Source of the DNA: an uncultured Adlercreutzia sp.
Lineage (GTDB): Bacteria > Actinomycetota > Coriobacteriia > Coriobacteriales > Eggerthellaceae
Length of the DNA: 55,425 bases
Direction: 5' to 3'
Assembly (NCBI GenBank): GCA_902478715.1
Contig: CABSMC010000005.1
Coordinates: 1 to 55,425, forward strand
In this document: in pieces, positions 23,711 through 31,501 of the stretch
How positions within the stretch are numbered: the first letter of the stretch is position 1
How the letters are laid out: each line of letters begins with the position of its first letter
Notes under the pieces: model-generated
Databases searched by the model: none
What the model saw: the letters and a program-made list of their open reading frames with translations, nothing else
Told to the model about the DNA's origin: nothing
Made by a program: the position numbers and the translations under genes

Positions 23711-26677
23711 TCAGCCGTCGAGCTCGTCCTTCAGCTCCGCTGCCAGTTCTGCATCGTGCAGGCGTAGGCTGCAATCATCAGTCTTCGGGAAGGCGAGCAG
23801 CGGCAAAGAACCATACCAAATAAGAGCGTCGTCAATAATTGCCAAACGCGTTGGGCCGTCCTCGAACCAAATGGCTTCAACGCCAGCCTCTCCCAGCAGA
23901 GCAGCAGCGGCGATATCTCGGGAATCCGTCTGCTCGCTCGCCGCATGCTTTCGCACCGCGCAAGTCACCTTCAGTCCTCTTTCGCATGCATCCCGCAGCG
24001 CAGGCAGAAGCTTCTTCACCGCCGCCTCGTTCGCATAAGGGGCCCTCACAAGAATCGAGCGCTTAGCTTTCCGGATATCCGCTTCGAATCTTCCGAGCCA
24101 GTCGCCCTTCCCAACAAAGGAACCTCTATTCGCCCCTTCATCCTCATCTGTCGGCGAGCACACTTCGTAGCCGAGGTTTCCATAGGTCTTCAATCGTTTC
24201 TTGTACATGCGCTCGAGCATGGGAACCGATACATCCACGTAGTCGTACACAACCACCTCGGTTTTGCCCTCGAACTCGCGATGCAGCCGACCCGACTGCT
24301 GGGTGACGTTGCCGTCCCAGGATATGGGCGTCGTCAGGAACAGCGCATCGAGCTGCGGCATGTCGAAGCCCTCCCCCAAATAGCTCTCCGTCGCTACCAG
24401 AATGAAGGGCTGGCCATCTTCGGACTGCTTAGCCCTTTCGATGGCCTCGCGTCTCTGCTTGAGCGTGCCCTCTCCGACCAACAGCCTCGCATCAAGGCCG
24501 AGCGAGCGCAGAGCGTGATGGAGCATCCGAGCGTGATCCTTCCGTTTCGACACCACCAAGGGCGTGCGCCCGGCCGTTATGGCTTCATGAACGTCCTCCA
24601 CGACCAGAGCGTTTCTCTTGTCGTGCGCGCAAAGCTTCTCCAACACTTGGGAATACGACGCACCCGCCTCCAAATCGGGCAACCGCACACCCGTAAAGCG
24701 CGGCCGGAGAACTCGCCGATAATTCTGCAGCTGGGCTTGCTGCTTAGGATCGATTTGAACGCGCACCGGCCCGCAAAGCAGATAGGTAATGCCTTCCAGC
24801 CCATCAGCGCGCTTCGGCGTAGCGCTCAGCCCGTAGACATTTTGCGCGTTCACCGCTTTCAAAATGCATTCGAGCTGCGGCGCCGCTCCATGATGGCATT
24901 CGTCAACGACAACAAGCCCGTACTCCTTAACGAAGCCTTTTGCTCTCTGGCAGCCCTCGTCGTCCTTTTCAACCAAAGATTGGAAAGTGGCGATATCGAT
25001 GATCCCGCTTCGTTCGTTTTTCCCTCCACCGATCTGTCCAATGAGCGATCGCTTCCGACGGCTCTTGCGACCGGTCGGAGTGAGCAACGGTGGCAACTCC
25101 TCATCGATGTCTAGGAACTCGCCGAGCCGCTCTTTCCATTGGGGCACAAGGGCTGTCTTCGGCACGATCACCAGCGTCGGCATTTTGATCCGCGCTATGA
25201 CAGCAGCTCCAATGACGGTCTTCCCAAACCCCGTAGGAGCCGAGAGAATCCCGTTCTCGAACCTAAGCAACCGCTCCACTGCTTCCGATTGGCCATCCCG
25301 CAACTCGCCGTTGAAACCCACTCGAATACCGGATCCCGCAAAGCGTTCGTCGCTTATGCGATAAGGGGCACCAGACTCTTTCAGAAGTTCGACGAGCTTC
25401 TTCTCCGCGCCTCGCGGCAACGCGATGTACCCGCCGCGCTCCTCGGCAAGGCAAATGATCCTCGGTTTCCCGAACACCGATTGGTGCATGGCCTGAGCGC
25501 GATAGAATTCCGGATTGCCGAAGGCGGCGAGTCGCAGCAGCCGATTGCGCGCCGCCGGCGACAGCCCCTCCTTGGACACATAGAGCATGTCCGCTTTGAT
25601 GATATGAACCATCGCGGGAAAGTCCCTGGGAGTCAGCAGAGCTCTTTTAGGGCACTTCCACGGCTCACCATCCGAGTCGGAGCGCACTATCTGGCGTCCG
25701 TAGGCCAATCCACCCAACGGGCCTCCAGCGCTTCGTCTCACCACCTCTTTCGCCTTCTCTTCGCTTACTTTCACGACCTTCGAGAGAAAGAGCCATTGGT
25801 CCTCGTGAGGCTCGAACGCCTTGTCCACGAATACCGAGTTCCCCTGGCGCTGGGCCGCGCCTTGGAAAGGCAGGGCAATCAGATTCCCGAAACCTCCGGC
25901 GGGGATGGTCGACTGTGCCGGGAACATCCTGTCATAGGAGGCAAACGAAAGGGATCCGTCACGGGCCATGCCCTCGCTTATCACGACACTTCCCAAATCG
26001 CGAGCCAAGGAGGCCGCTATGGGCTCATCGAAGAAAATCCAGGCATGGCCGCCATTGCCGGAGCGCGACCGCTCCACGGCCACCGACACCCCCAGGCGCT
26101 CTCCCGCATCCCGATAGGCAGAGACCGCCTTCTGCCATCCCGTTTTATCGAAATCGGCCACAAGAACCGATGTCTTGCACTCGCTATCGAGAACATAAAG
26201 ACCTACAACATCCTTAAAGGAAGGATCGCGCCCTTTGAAATGGTTTATCAGCTCGCGATCGCTCAGCAGCGCGAACGACCGCGACGGGCAATCAGCGCAC
26301 TTCGCTCGCACATTCTGACATTTCGGGCACACACCGCGAACCCACTCGTTGGCGCAAGCCGGCGCATAGGCGATGCCCCCATCTTTGCGCCGATAACCAT
26401 GGGCGTGCACGTCCTCGCGACCCTTGAACAGGCTTCGGAACAACCTTAACTTGTCAGGAGCCGGACTCAATGCTGTAACCAGACCTCGGGCACTCGCCTC
26501 TTCATCGAATGCCCGCGCCGCGCGAGACCACTCTTCGCCCGTCGCATAGCGCCGGTCGCCTTCGGGCGATTCGCATATCACGACCGCTGGCGTTGAGCCA
26601 CCCCCAACATGGGGAAGCACTCCGATGCACTTATAGAGCCGTCCATCAAAGAGCGCGTATTTGGACAGCTCTTCCAC
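23711..26677 (-). CDS. TOTE-type primase-helicase-PLD fusion protein
   Basis: A 988-residue multidomain protein. A zinc-ribbon-like CPKC...CADC (117-130) leads into an archaeo-eukaryotic primase-type domain with ADFD (174-177) and SRSGNGGHAWIFF (204-216), the type catalogued as the TOTE conflict-system primase. An SF2 helicase follows, with APTGFGKT at 480-487, DECHH at about 592-596 and a QQSGRLHR motif VI. The C-terminus (about 885-985) is phospholipase-D-like, but the HxK-x4-D motif is degraded: the family's H and K positions read P and R before IID. TOTE proteins are predicted anti-invader or conflict systems. Start GTG 26677 is three bases after the wecA stop, with only a weak ribosome-binding site, so coupling is likely. 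The gene interrupts a wall-polymer locus and is flanked by wecA 3'-end repeats. Confidence 0.85.
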   Translation of the reverse strand: MEELSKYALFDGRLYKCIGVLPHVGGGSTPAVVICESPEGDRRYATGEEWSRAARAFDEEASARGLVTALSPAPDKLRLFRSLFKGREDVHAHGYRRKDGGIAYAPACANEWVRGVCPKCQNVRAKCADCPSRSFALLSDRELINHFKGRDPSFKDVVGLYVLDSECKTSVLVADFDKTGWQKAVSAYRDAGERLGVSVAVERSRSGNGGHAWIFFDEPIAASLARDLGSVVISEGMARDGSLSFASYDRMFPAQSTIPAGGFGNLIALPFQGAAQRQGNSVFVDKAFEPHEDQWLFLSKVVKVSEEKAKEVVRRSAGGPLGGLAYGRQIVRSDSDGEPWKCPKRALLTPRDFPAMVHIIKADMLYVSKEGLSPAARNRLLRLAAFGNPEFYRAQAMHQSVFGKPRIICLAEERGGYIALPRGAEKKLVELLKESGAPYRISDERFAGSGIRVGFNGELRDGQSEAVERLLRFENGILSAPTGFGKTVIGAAVIARIKMPTLVIVPKTALVPQWKERLGEFLDIDEELPPLLTPTGRKSRRKRSLIGQIGGGKNERSGIIDIATFQSLVEKDDEGCQRAKGFVKEYGLVVVDECHHGAAPQLECILKAVNAQNVYGLSATPKRADGLEGITYLLCGPVRVQIDPKQQAQLQNYRRVLRPRFTGVRLPDLEAGASYSQVLEKLCAHDKRNALVVEDVHEAITAGRTPLVVSKRKDHARMLHHALRSLGLDARLLVGEGTLKQRREAIERAKQSEDGQPFILVATESYLGEGFDMPQLDALFLTTPISWDGNVTQQSGRLHREFEGKTEVVVYDYVDVSVPMLERMYKKRLKTYGNLGYEVCSPTDEDEGANRGSFVGKGDWLGRFEADIRKAKRSILVRAPYANEAAVKKLLPALRDACERGLKVTCAVRKHAASEQTDSRDIAAAALLGEAGVEAIWFEDGPTRLAIIDDALIWYGSLPLLAFPKTDDCSLRLHDAELAAELKDELDG

Positions 26678-26680
26678 TTT

Positions 26681-27826
26681 CTACCGCCCGTGCCGGCCGT
26701 ACCAGCGGGGCTTGTCTTCTTGGCGGGTGTGGCGGCCGTGGTAGTGGTGGCGCAGGACCTGGTCGAAGATGCCGAGGCGCCACAGGATGAAAAACGACCC
26801 CAGCAGCATGATGGCGATCATAGCCCACACCGCAACACCGTGAGTGCTGCTCATGACCCAGGCGCCTACGCCCAGAAGCGCCGTCCAGGCGTACACGATG
26901 ACGACGCTCTTGCGCACGCCGTAGCCCTTGCGCAAAAGCATGTGGTGCAAGTGCTTCCGATCGGCCTGCTGGATGGGCTGATGGTGGTACACGCGCCGAA
27001 TGATGGCCGCCGCCGTGTCGGCGATGGGGATGGCGGCGATCACAAGGGGCACCGCCAGCACGATGACCGTCGGCGAGCGCATGACGCCCATGAGCGAGAT
27101 GACGCCGATCATGGCGCCCAGAAGCAGCGAGCCCGAGTCCCCCATGAAGATACTCGCCGGCGCGAAGTTGTAGCGCAGAAACGCGAGCGTCGCGCCCAGC
27201 AAAATGATGGACAGCATCGCCGTCTCTTCCAGCCCGCGCCCGAAGGCGATGAGAAACAGGAAGAACGACGCGATGGCCGCGATGCCCGCCGCCAGGCCGT
27301 CCAGGCCGTCGATGAGGTTGATGACGTTCATGAAGCACACGAGGTACAGCACCGTGAGCGGATAGGACCACCAGCCGAACTGGATGAACCCGGCGCCCAG
27401 AGGGTTCGCGATGCTCGACAGCAGAAGCCCCGAGGCCGCGATGATGGTCGCCCCCAGAATCTGCCCGGCGAACTTCACGCTGGGCTTCAGCGAGTACACG
27501 TCGTCCATGGCGCCCACGCACACGATGGTGAGCAGCCCGCACATGACGCCGACGTGGTTGATGGCCCGATCGGTGCCGTGAATGTAGAACCCAGCCCACC
27601 CGAAGAAGTACTCCCCGGCCACTTCCACGATAAGCGCCGCCGCAATGCCCGCCGCCATGGCGACGCCGCCCATGCGCGGCGTAGGCTTCTTGTTGACGCG
27701 CCGGGCGCTCGGGTAGTCGACGGCATCCAAACGCAGGGCGAGCCTCCGTGCCAACGGGACGCACAGATACGTCACAACGAAGGCAAGGAGGCCCAGCACC
27801 AGGAAATGTCGCAGAGTTACTCCCAC
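26681..27826 (-). CDS. wecA: Undecaprenyl-phosphate GlcNAc-1-phosphate transferase family (WecA/TagO)
   Basis: A 381-residue membrane enzyme with about ten helices. It carries the family motifs: AMDDVYSLKP (Asp-Asp for Mg/UDP-sugar), NLIDGLDGLAAG, and the histidine motif RKHLHHMLLRKG. It transfers a sugar-1-phosphate to undecaprenyl phosphate, the first membrane step of teichoic-acid and related polymer synthesis. That makes it the initiating enzyme for the polymer of this locus. The start is taken as GTG 27826, since the protein then begins just before the first helix; no clear ribosome-binding site is visible. The last 99 bp exist as a second, decayed copy at 23557-23645. Confidence 0.9.
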   Translation of the reverse strand: MGVTLRHFLVLGLLAFVVTYLCVPLARRLALRLDAVDYPSARRVNKKPTPRMGGVAMAAGIAAALIVEVAGEYFFGWAGFYIHGTDRAINHVGVMCGLLTIVCVGAMDDVYSLKPSVKFAGQILGATIIAASGLLLSSIANPLGAGFIQFGWWSYPLTVLYLVCFMNVINLIDGLDGLAAGIAAIASFFLFLIAFGRGLEETAMLSIILLGATLAFLRYNFAPASIFMGDSGSLLLGAMIGVISLMGVMRSPTVIVLAVPLVIAAIPIADTAAAIIRRVYHHQPIQQADRKHLHHMLLRKGYGVRKSVVIVYAWTALLGVGAWVMSSTHGVAVWAMIAIMLLGSFFILWRLGIFDQVLRHHYHGRHTRQEDKPRWYGRHGR

Positions 27827-27842
27827 GCGGCGCGCATACGGC

Positions 27843-30155
27843 CTAGAACTCGAGGCCGCGGAGCCACTCGGTGAGCTCGGCCAAGGTCTCGTCGGTCACG
27901 CCCAAGCGCTGCTCGCGCTCCTGCAGGTACTTCTCGCGCTCCACGAACTGCGCCAGCTGCTCGTCGGAGAACTCGCTCATATCGATGCCCCGCACGTCCA
28001 CGACGCGCTTCGCGAAATCGGGCAGCTTGTCGTTCATGGCCGTGATCTTCACCACGTCGCCCGTGTGCGGCGCCTCCACATAGTAGCCATCGCCCAGATA
28101 CATCGCCACGTGGTGCACGTCCCCGCCGTCGGCGAAGAACAGCAGGTCGCCCGGAAGCAGCTCCTCGAAGGGCACCTCCACGCCCACCTCGCACTGATAG
28201 TAAGTCGTGCGCGGCAGCTCGATGTTGAACACCTCGCGGTAGCAGTACTGCACCAGACCCGAGCAGTCGAAACCGGCCGGCGTCGTGCCGCCCCACAGAT
28301 ACGGCACGCCGAGGAACGAGTTCGCGCAGGCGGTCAGATCGTTCAACGTGCGCGCCTCGCGCACCGGCAGGGGCTGGCCCGTGGCGATGAGCGTATCGAA
28401 GCCCTCGAAGCGCTCGGCGTCGATGGCATCCTGATGCTGCTGCATCGGCGTGTCCGCCGCGGGCATGGAGGGCTTCTCCAGATACACCGGCACGTGGTAG
28501 AGCTCCTCGGCCGCCGCCATCTGGTCGCTCCACTCGGCGAGCGCCTGCTGGTACTCGCTCGTACGGGCGACGTAGTTGCGGTACTCGGCCACGAGCGCCT
28601 CGTATTCCACCTTGTCGGTCACCGGATCGAGGTACTTGTCCAGCCCCGTGACCTCGTCCTTCGCCGGCAGCACGAAGGTGTCGGCCAGCTCGTAGGTCAG
28701 CGGCACGTCGAAACGAGTGAGGTCGTAGGTCTCGATGAGGTCCTGCAGCTTCTCGGAGTAGAAGATGTCCGTGGCATAGCGCCCCACGAGGAAGTCGCAG
28801 GCGTCCACGAAGCTGTCGGAGTTCGACTTGCGCGCGCCCGCGTAGAAATCGCCCATGGAGTTGCTGAGCAGGTCGGCATAGTCGGAAAGCGACTCGTCCA
28901 CCGTCTCGTACTGGCGGAAGTCGCTCATGATGGTGTAGGTGGCGCCGGTGCCGTCGTCCTCGCGCGTGGGCAGCTGCACCGAGTTGCCGTGATAGGTGCC
29001 CTTGATGCCGAACAGGTTGTTGTTCGGCGCCTGGGCCAGCGTGGAGTTGCCGGAGGCGGATTCCAGGATGGCCTGGGCGATCATGACCGACGCGTACAGG
29101 TCGTTCTCGGCGGCGATGGTGCGGGCCGACTCGCCCACCAGCGAGATGAACTTCTCGGTGGTGAGGTCCTCGCTGTAGTGGCGCGCCACGTAGGCCGAGT
29201 TGTCGATGTGCGTGAAGGAGATGGAAGGCACCGTGACGGCCACCTGCTTGAGCGGCGTCTGGGCCTGGCCCTTGATGACGGCGGCCGTGTGCGACTCGTC
29301 CGTCACGCCGCCGGCGTTGCCGGGCTTCTGCTGACCGGAATCCACCGGGTTGTCCGTGTCGATGACCGGCTCATCCGGCTTCGCAGGCTGGTCGGGATCA
29401 GCCGGCTCGGCAGGGTCAACGGGATCCGTGGGGTCAACGGGATCGACCGGGTCAACGGGGTCAACCGGATCGACCGGGTCAACGGGGTCAACGGGGTCAA
29501 CCGGGTCTACGGGGTCGACTGGATCAACGGGATCGATCGGATCAACCGGGTCGGTGGGCTCAGTCGGCTCGGTCGGATCCGTAGGGTCAACAGGATCGGT
29601 CGGATCGGTGGGACTCTCCGGATCAGTCGTCTCACCAGAACCGGTCGTTCCGCCGGGCTCGGTCGTCCCCTCCCCCGGCTTCTGGTCGGAGGAATCGCCC
29701 TCATCGGCGTCTACCGTCTCTCCCCCGTTCTCACCAGCCGGTGGATTCTCCGTTTCCTGCTCCGTCGGGGCAGGCTGGGACGGCGCGGGCGTCTCCTGGG
29801 TCTGGGGCTGCTCTGGCTCTTTCTGCGTCTCCTCGACCGCTTCCGGCTCCTCGGAGACGGGCTCATCTTTCAGCGCCTGGCCCTCGAGCCCGTCAAGCTG
29901 AGTCGCCGTGAGATCGAGCTGATCCGCATGGGCCTTCATGACCTGGACGGTGGATTTGTAGAGCTTCCCGGCATCGAGCCAGCGGAGCGCCTCATCGTAG
30001 CTCTTGGGCAGCGTCTGGCCTTCGGCCGTGGTCGTGTGACTATCGCCGCCGTCCTCGGCATAGCCGGTGGTGTAGGTTGCGGCCACGCCGCCCACAGGGG
30101 CAACGACCAGCGCCGCAGCAGTGAGAATAGATACTGCCTCCCTCGGTGAAGTCAT
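27843..30155 (-). CDS. Secreted wall hydrolase: glucosaminidase plus NlpC/P60
   Basis: A 770-residue exported protein. A signal-peptide-like segment covers about 1-34. A Glu/Pro/Thr-rich linker follows, with a long (V/T)DP tandem repeat at about 182-257. A glucosaminidase (PF01832-type) domain is at about 330-475, with the likely catalytic Glu in AILESASGNS (362) and the NNLFGIKG motif. A coiled linker comes next, then an NlpC/P60 cysteine peptidase with Cys631 in FDCSG, His681/682 in VHHVAMYLG and His697. It should cleave both glycan strands and stem-peptide bonds of peptidoglycan. Start ATG 30155 has GAGGAGG upstream. The repeat linker probably spans the wall or polymer layer. Confidence 0.9.
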   Translation of the reverse strand: MTSPREAVSILTAAALVVAPVGGVAATYTTGYAEDGGDSHTTTAEGQTLPKSYDEALRWLDAGKLYKSTVQVMKAHADQLDLTATQLDGLEGQALKDEPVSEEPEAVEETQKEPEQPQTQETPAPSQPAPTEQETENPPAGENGGETVDADEGDSSDQKPGEGTTEPGGTTGSGETTDPESPTDPTDPVDPTDPTEPTEPTDPVDPIDPVDPVDPVDPVDPVDPVDPVDPVDPVDPVDPVDPTDPVDPAEPADPDQPAKPDEPVIDTDNPVDSGQQKPGNAGGVTDESHTAAVIKGQAQTPLKQVAVTVPSISFTHIDNSAYVARHYSEDLTTEKFISLVGESARTIAAENDLYASVMIAQAILESASGNSTLAQAPNNNLFGIKGTYHGNSVQLPTREDDGTGATYTIMSDFRQYETVDESLSDYADLLSNSMGDFYAGARKSNSDSFVDACDFLVGRYATDIFYSEKLQDLIETYDLTRFDVPLTYELADTFVLPAKDEVTGLDKYLDPVTDKVEYEALVAEYRNYVARTSEYQQALAEWSDQMAAAEELYHVPVYLEKPSMPAADTPMQQHQDAIDAERFEGFDTLIATGQPLPVREARTLNDLTACANSFLGVPYLWGGTTPAGFDCSGLVQYCYREVFNIELPRTTYYQCEVGVEVPFEELLPGDLLFFADGGDVHHVAMYLGDGYYVEAPHTGDVVKITAMNDKLPDFAKRVVDVRGIDMSEFSDEQLAQFVEREKYLQEREQRLGVTDETLAELTEWLRGLEF
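29385..29612 (-). repeat. Coding tandem repeat, (V/T)-D-P linker
   Basis: About 25 near-identical nine-base units (pattern GGGTCAACC on the plus strand) encode a Val/Thr-Asp-Pro ladder with T-E-P and A-E-P variants at the ends. Such in-frame repeats change length by slippage, so copy number probably varies between strains. Confidence 0.9.
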
Positions 30156-30608
30156 CGTGCCTCCTCTATCGTCGTCGTTTCGCGTTTGCGCATTTGGGTG
30201 CGCAAAACCAGGGCAATAAAATGCCTGGAAGCTTGCATTATAACGTGAAGAGAAGGGCTGTCCAACAGGTAATTTGCACTTATTGACAGATGTTGAGTGG
30301 GTAAATCAGCAGATCATTTGGCAAGTAAGATGCCTCCACCGTTTCTGAACTGGCATTTTATCGCAGAATTCGCACGGCATCCTCGCAAAGGCAACAAATA
30401 TAGTTTTTGAATAACCCCTGCCCGATGGCCGTTTTCGCTGATAAGCGGAGTCATCTTTACTCCGCGCGGCAACGGTAATCCACCGCACCCGTAGGGGCGG
30501 TGCTTGCGCCGCCCTGCTATCCCGACAACTGACGAACTCGGGACCGAGGGGCGACCAAGGTCGCCCCCTACGGGGCGGATGCCGGGTCGGTGCTCGCGCT
30601 GCCCTGAT
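30156..30608. other. Intergenic region with GC-rich palindromic repeats
   Basis: No gene is supported. 30494-30514 and 30548-30567 are hairpins (GGGGCGACC/GGTCGCCCC in the second). The motif GGTGCTnGCGCnGCCCTG occurs at about 30500 and again at about 30588, like REP-type intergenic repeats. The promoter of the large hydrolase gene should lie in 30160-30300. Confidence 0.5.
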
Positions 30609-31184
30609 CTAGTCGATGACGCGCTTGGCGAAGTCGGGGGCGAAATAATCGAAGGTGGCGCGCATGACGCGGCCGCCGCCCGTGGAGGCGTGGATGTACT
30701 CGCCGTCGCCGGCGTAGATGCCCACGTGGTAGACGCCCGAGCCCGACCCCCAGAACAGAAGGTCGCCGGGTACCAGCTCATCCAGCGAGACCCCGACGCC
30801 CAGCGCACTCTGCTCGGCAGCCGTGCGCGGCAGCTCGCGACCGAGAGCGTGGGAGAACACCCAGCGGGTGAACCCGGAGCAATCGAAACCCGAAGGGGTC
30901 GTGCCGCCGTAGGAGTACGGCACCCCGAGCTGCGCATCAGCCTCGGCGACGACCGACTGCCGCCGGCCCTCGAGCGCCTCAGCCTCGGCTTGGGCGGCCG
31001 CCTCGTCGGCCACATCGCCCACGTACTCTTTTATCTCGCGGGCGAAGTCCTGAGTTTTCGTGAAGGGGCTTTCCACCTCGGACGCATAGGCCGCAGGATG
31101 GGAGAAGGCGGTGCACAACGCCGCCAGAAGAGCAGCCGCGACAATCATCCCCGCGGCCTTGGTGTGCGCTTTGAACATAACCAT
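30609..31184 (-). CDS. Secreted NlpC/P60 endopeptidase
   Basis: A 191-residue protein with an N-terminal signal peptide (hydrophobic 11-29, AYASE cleavage-like site near 35), a short helical linker, and a C-terminal NlpC/P60 domain with Cys102 in FDCSGFTRWVF, His153 in YHVGIYAG and His165. It is a single-domain peptidoglycan peptidase (gamma-D-Glu-diaminopimelate type by family). The start is uncertain: ATG 31184 has no clear ribosome-binding site, and an internal ATG two codons on is equally possible. It stands alone, separated from ligA by a structured repeat. Confidence 0.88.
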   Translation of the reverse strand: MVMFKAHTKAAGMIVAAALLAALCTAFSHPAAYASEVESPFTKTQDFAREIKEYVGDVADEAAAQAEAEALEGRRQSVVAEADAQLGVPYSYGGTTPSGFDCSGFTRWVFSHALGRELPRTAAEQSALGVGVSLDELVPGDLLFWGSGSGVYHVGIYAGDGEYIHASTGGGRVMRATFDYFAPDFAKRVID

Positions 31185-31352
31185 GGGGCCGAAGCCTAAA
31201 GGAGGAAAGCGCGCCCGCCAACCCCCTCCACAACTTGCCCGCCTTCAGTTCACGCCCCGTGCGCGAGAACTAAACCGAACCCCCACGCCCCCTCCACGCC
31301 TTCCCCATTCATGACAAAGGAAGTTAGAAGAGAAGTTGGGTCCGGCGGAGAC

Positions 31353-31476
31353 GCGGGGTGCTGCTCACAAAGCGAGTTCCGCAGATGGTATCGAAGGCGC
31401 AAGGAGCGTGGGACGAGGATCGCCCGACGCCTTCGATACCATCGAGGACTGTCTGAGCGACTGAGCAGTACCCCGC
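31353..31476 (+). repeat. Structured intergenic repeat, copy A (3' of ligA)
   Basis: Outer inverted arms 31353-31367 and 31462-31476 match at 14 of 15 positions. An inner perfect 16-bp stem (31384-31399 / 31428-31443) has an unrelated sequence. Between outer and inner stems are the boxes AGCGAGTTCCGCAG and GAGGACTGTCTGAGCGA, which recur in copy B at 40894-40991. It begins 26 bp past the ligA stop codon. Confidence 0.75.
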
Positions 31477-31501
31477 GGCTCCGCCCCCGGAAGCCCCGCA
31501 A

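Noticed and set aside
29385..29612. Short tandem repeats resembling a CRISPR array
   Set aside because: Units are nine bases, in frame, and without spacers; they encode a Val/Thr-Asp-Pro linker.
28065..30149. Long plus-strand open frame opposite the wall hydrolase
   Set aside because: Same cause; composition is low-complexity Arg/Gly/Val and has no domain.
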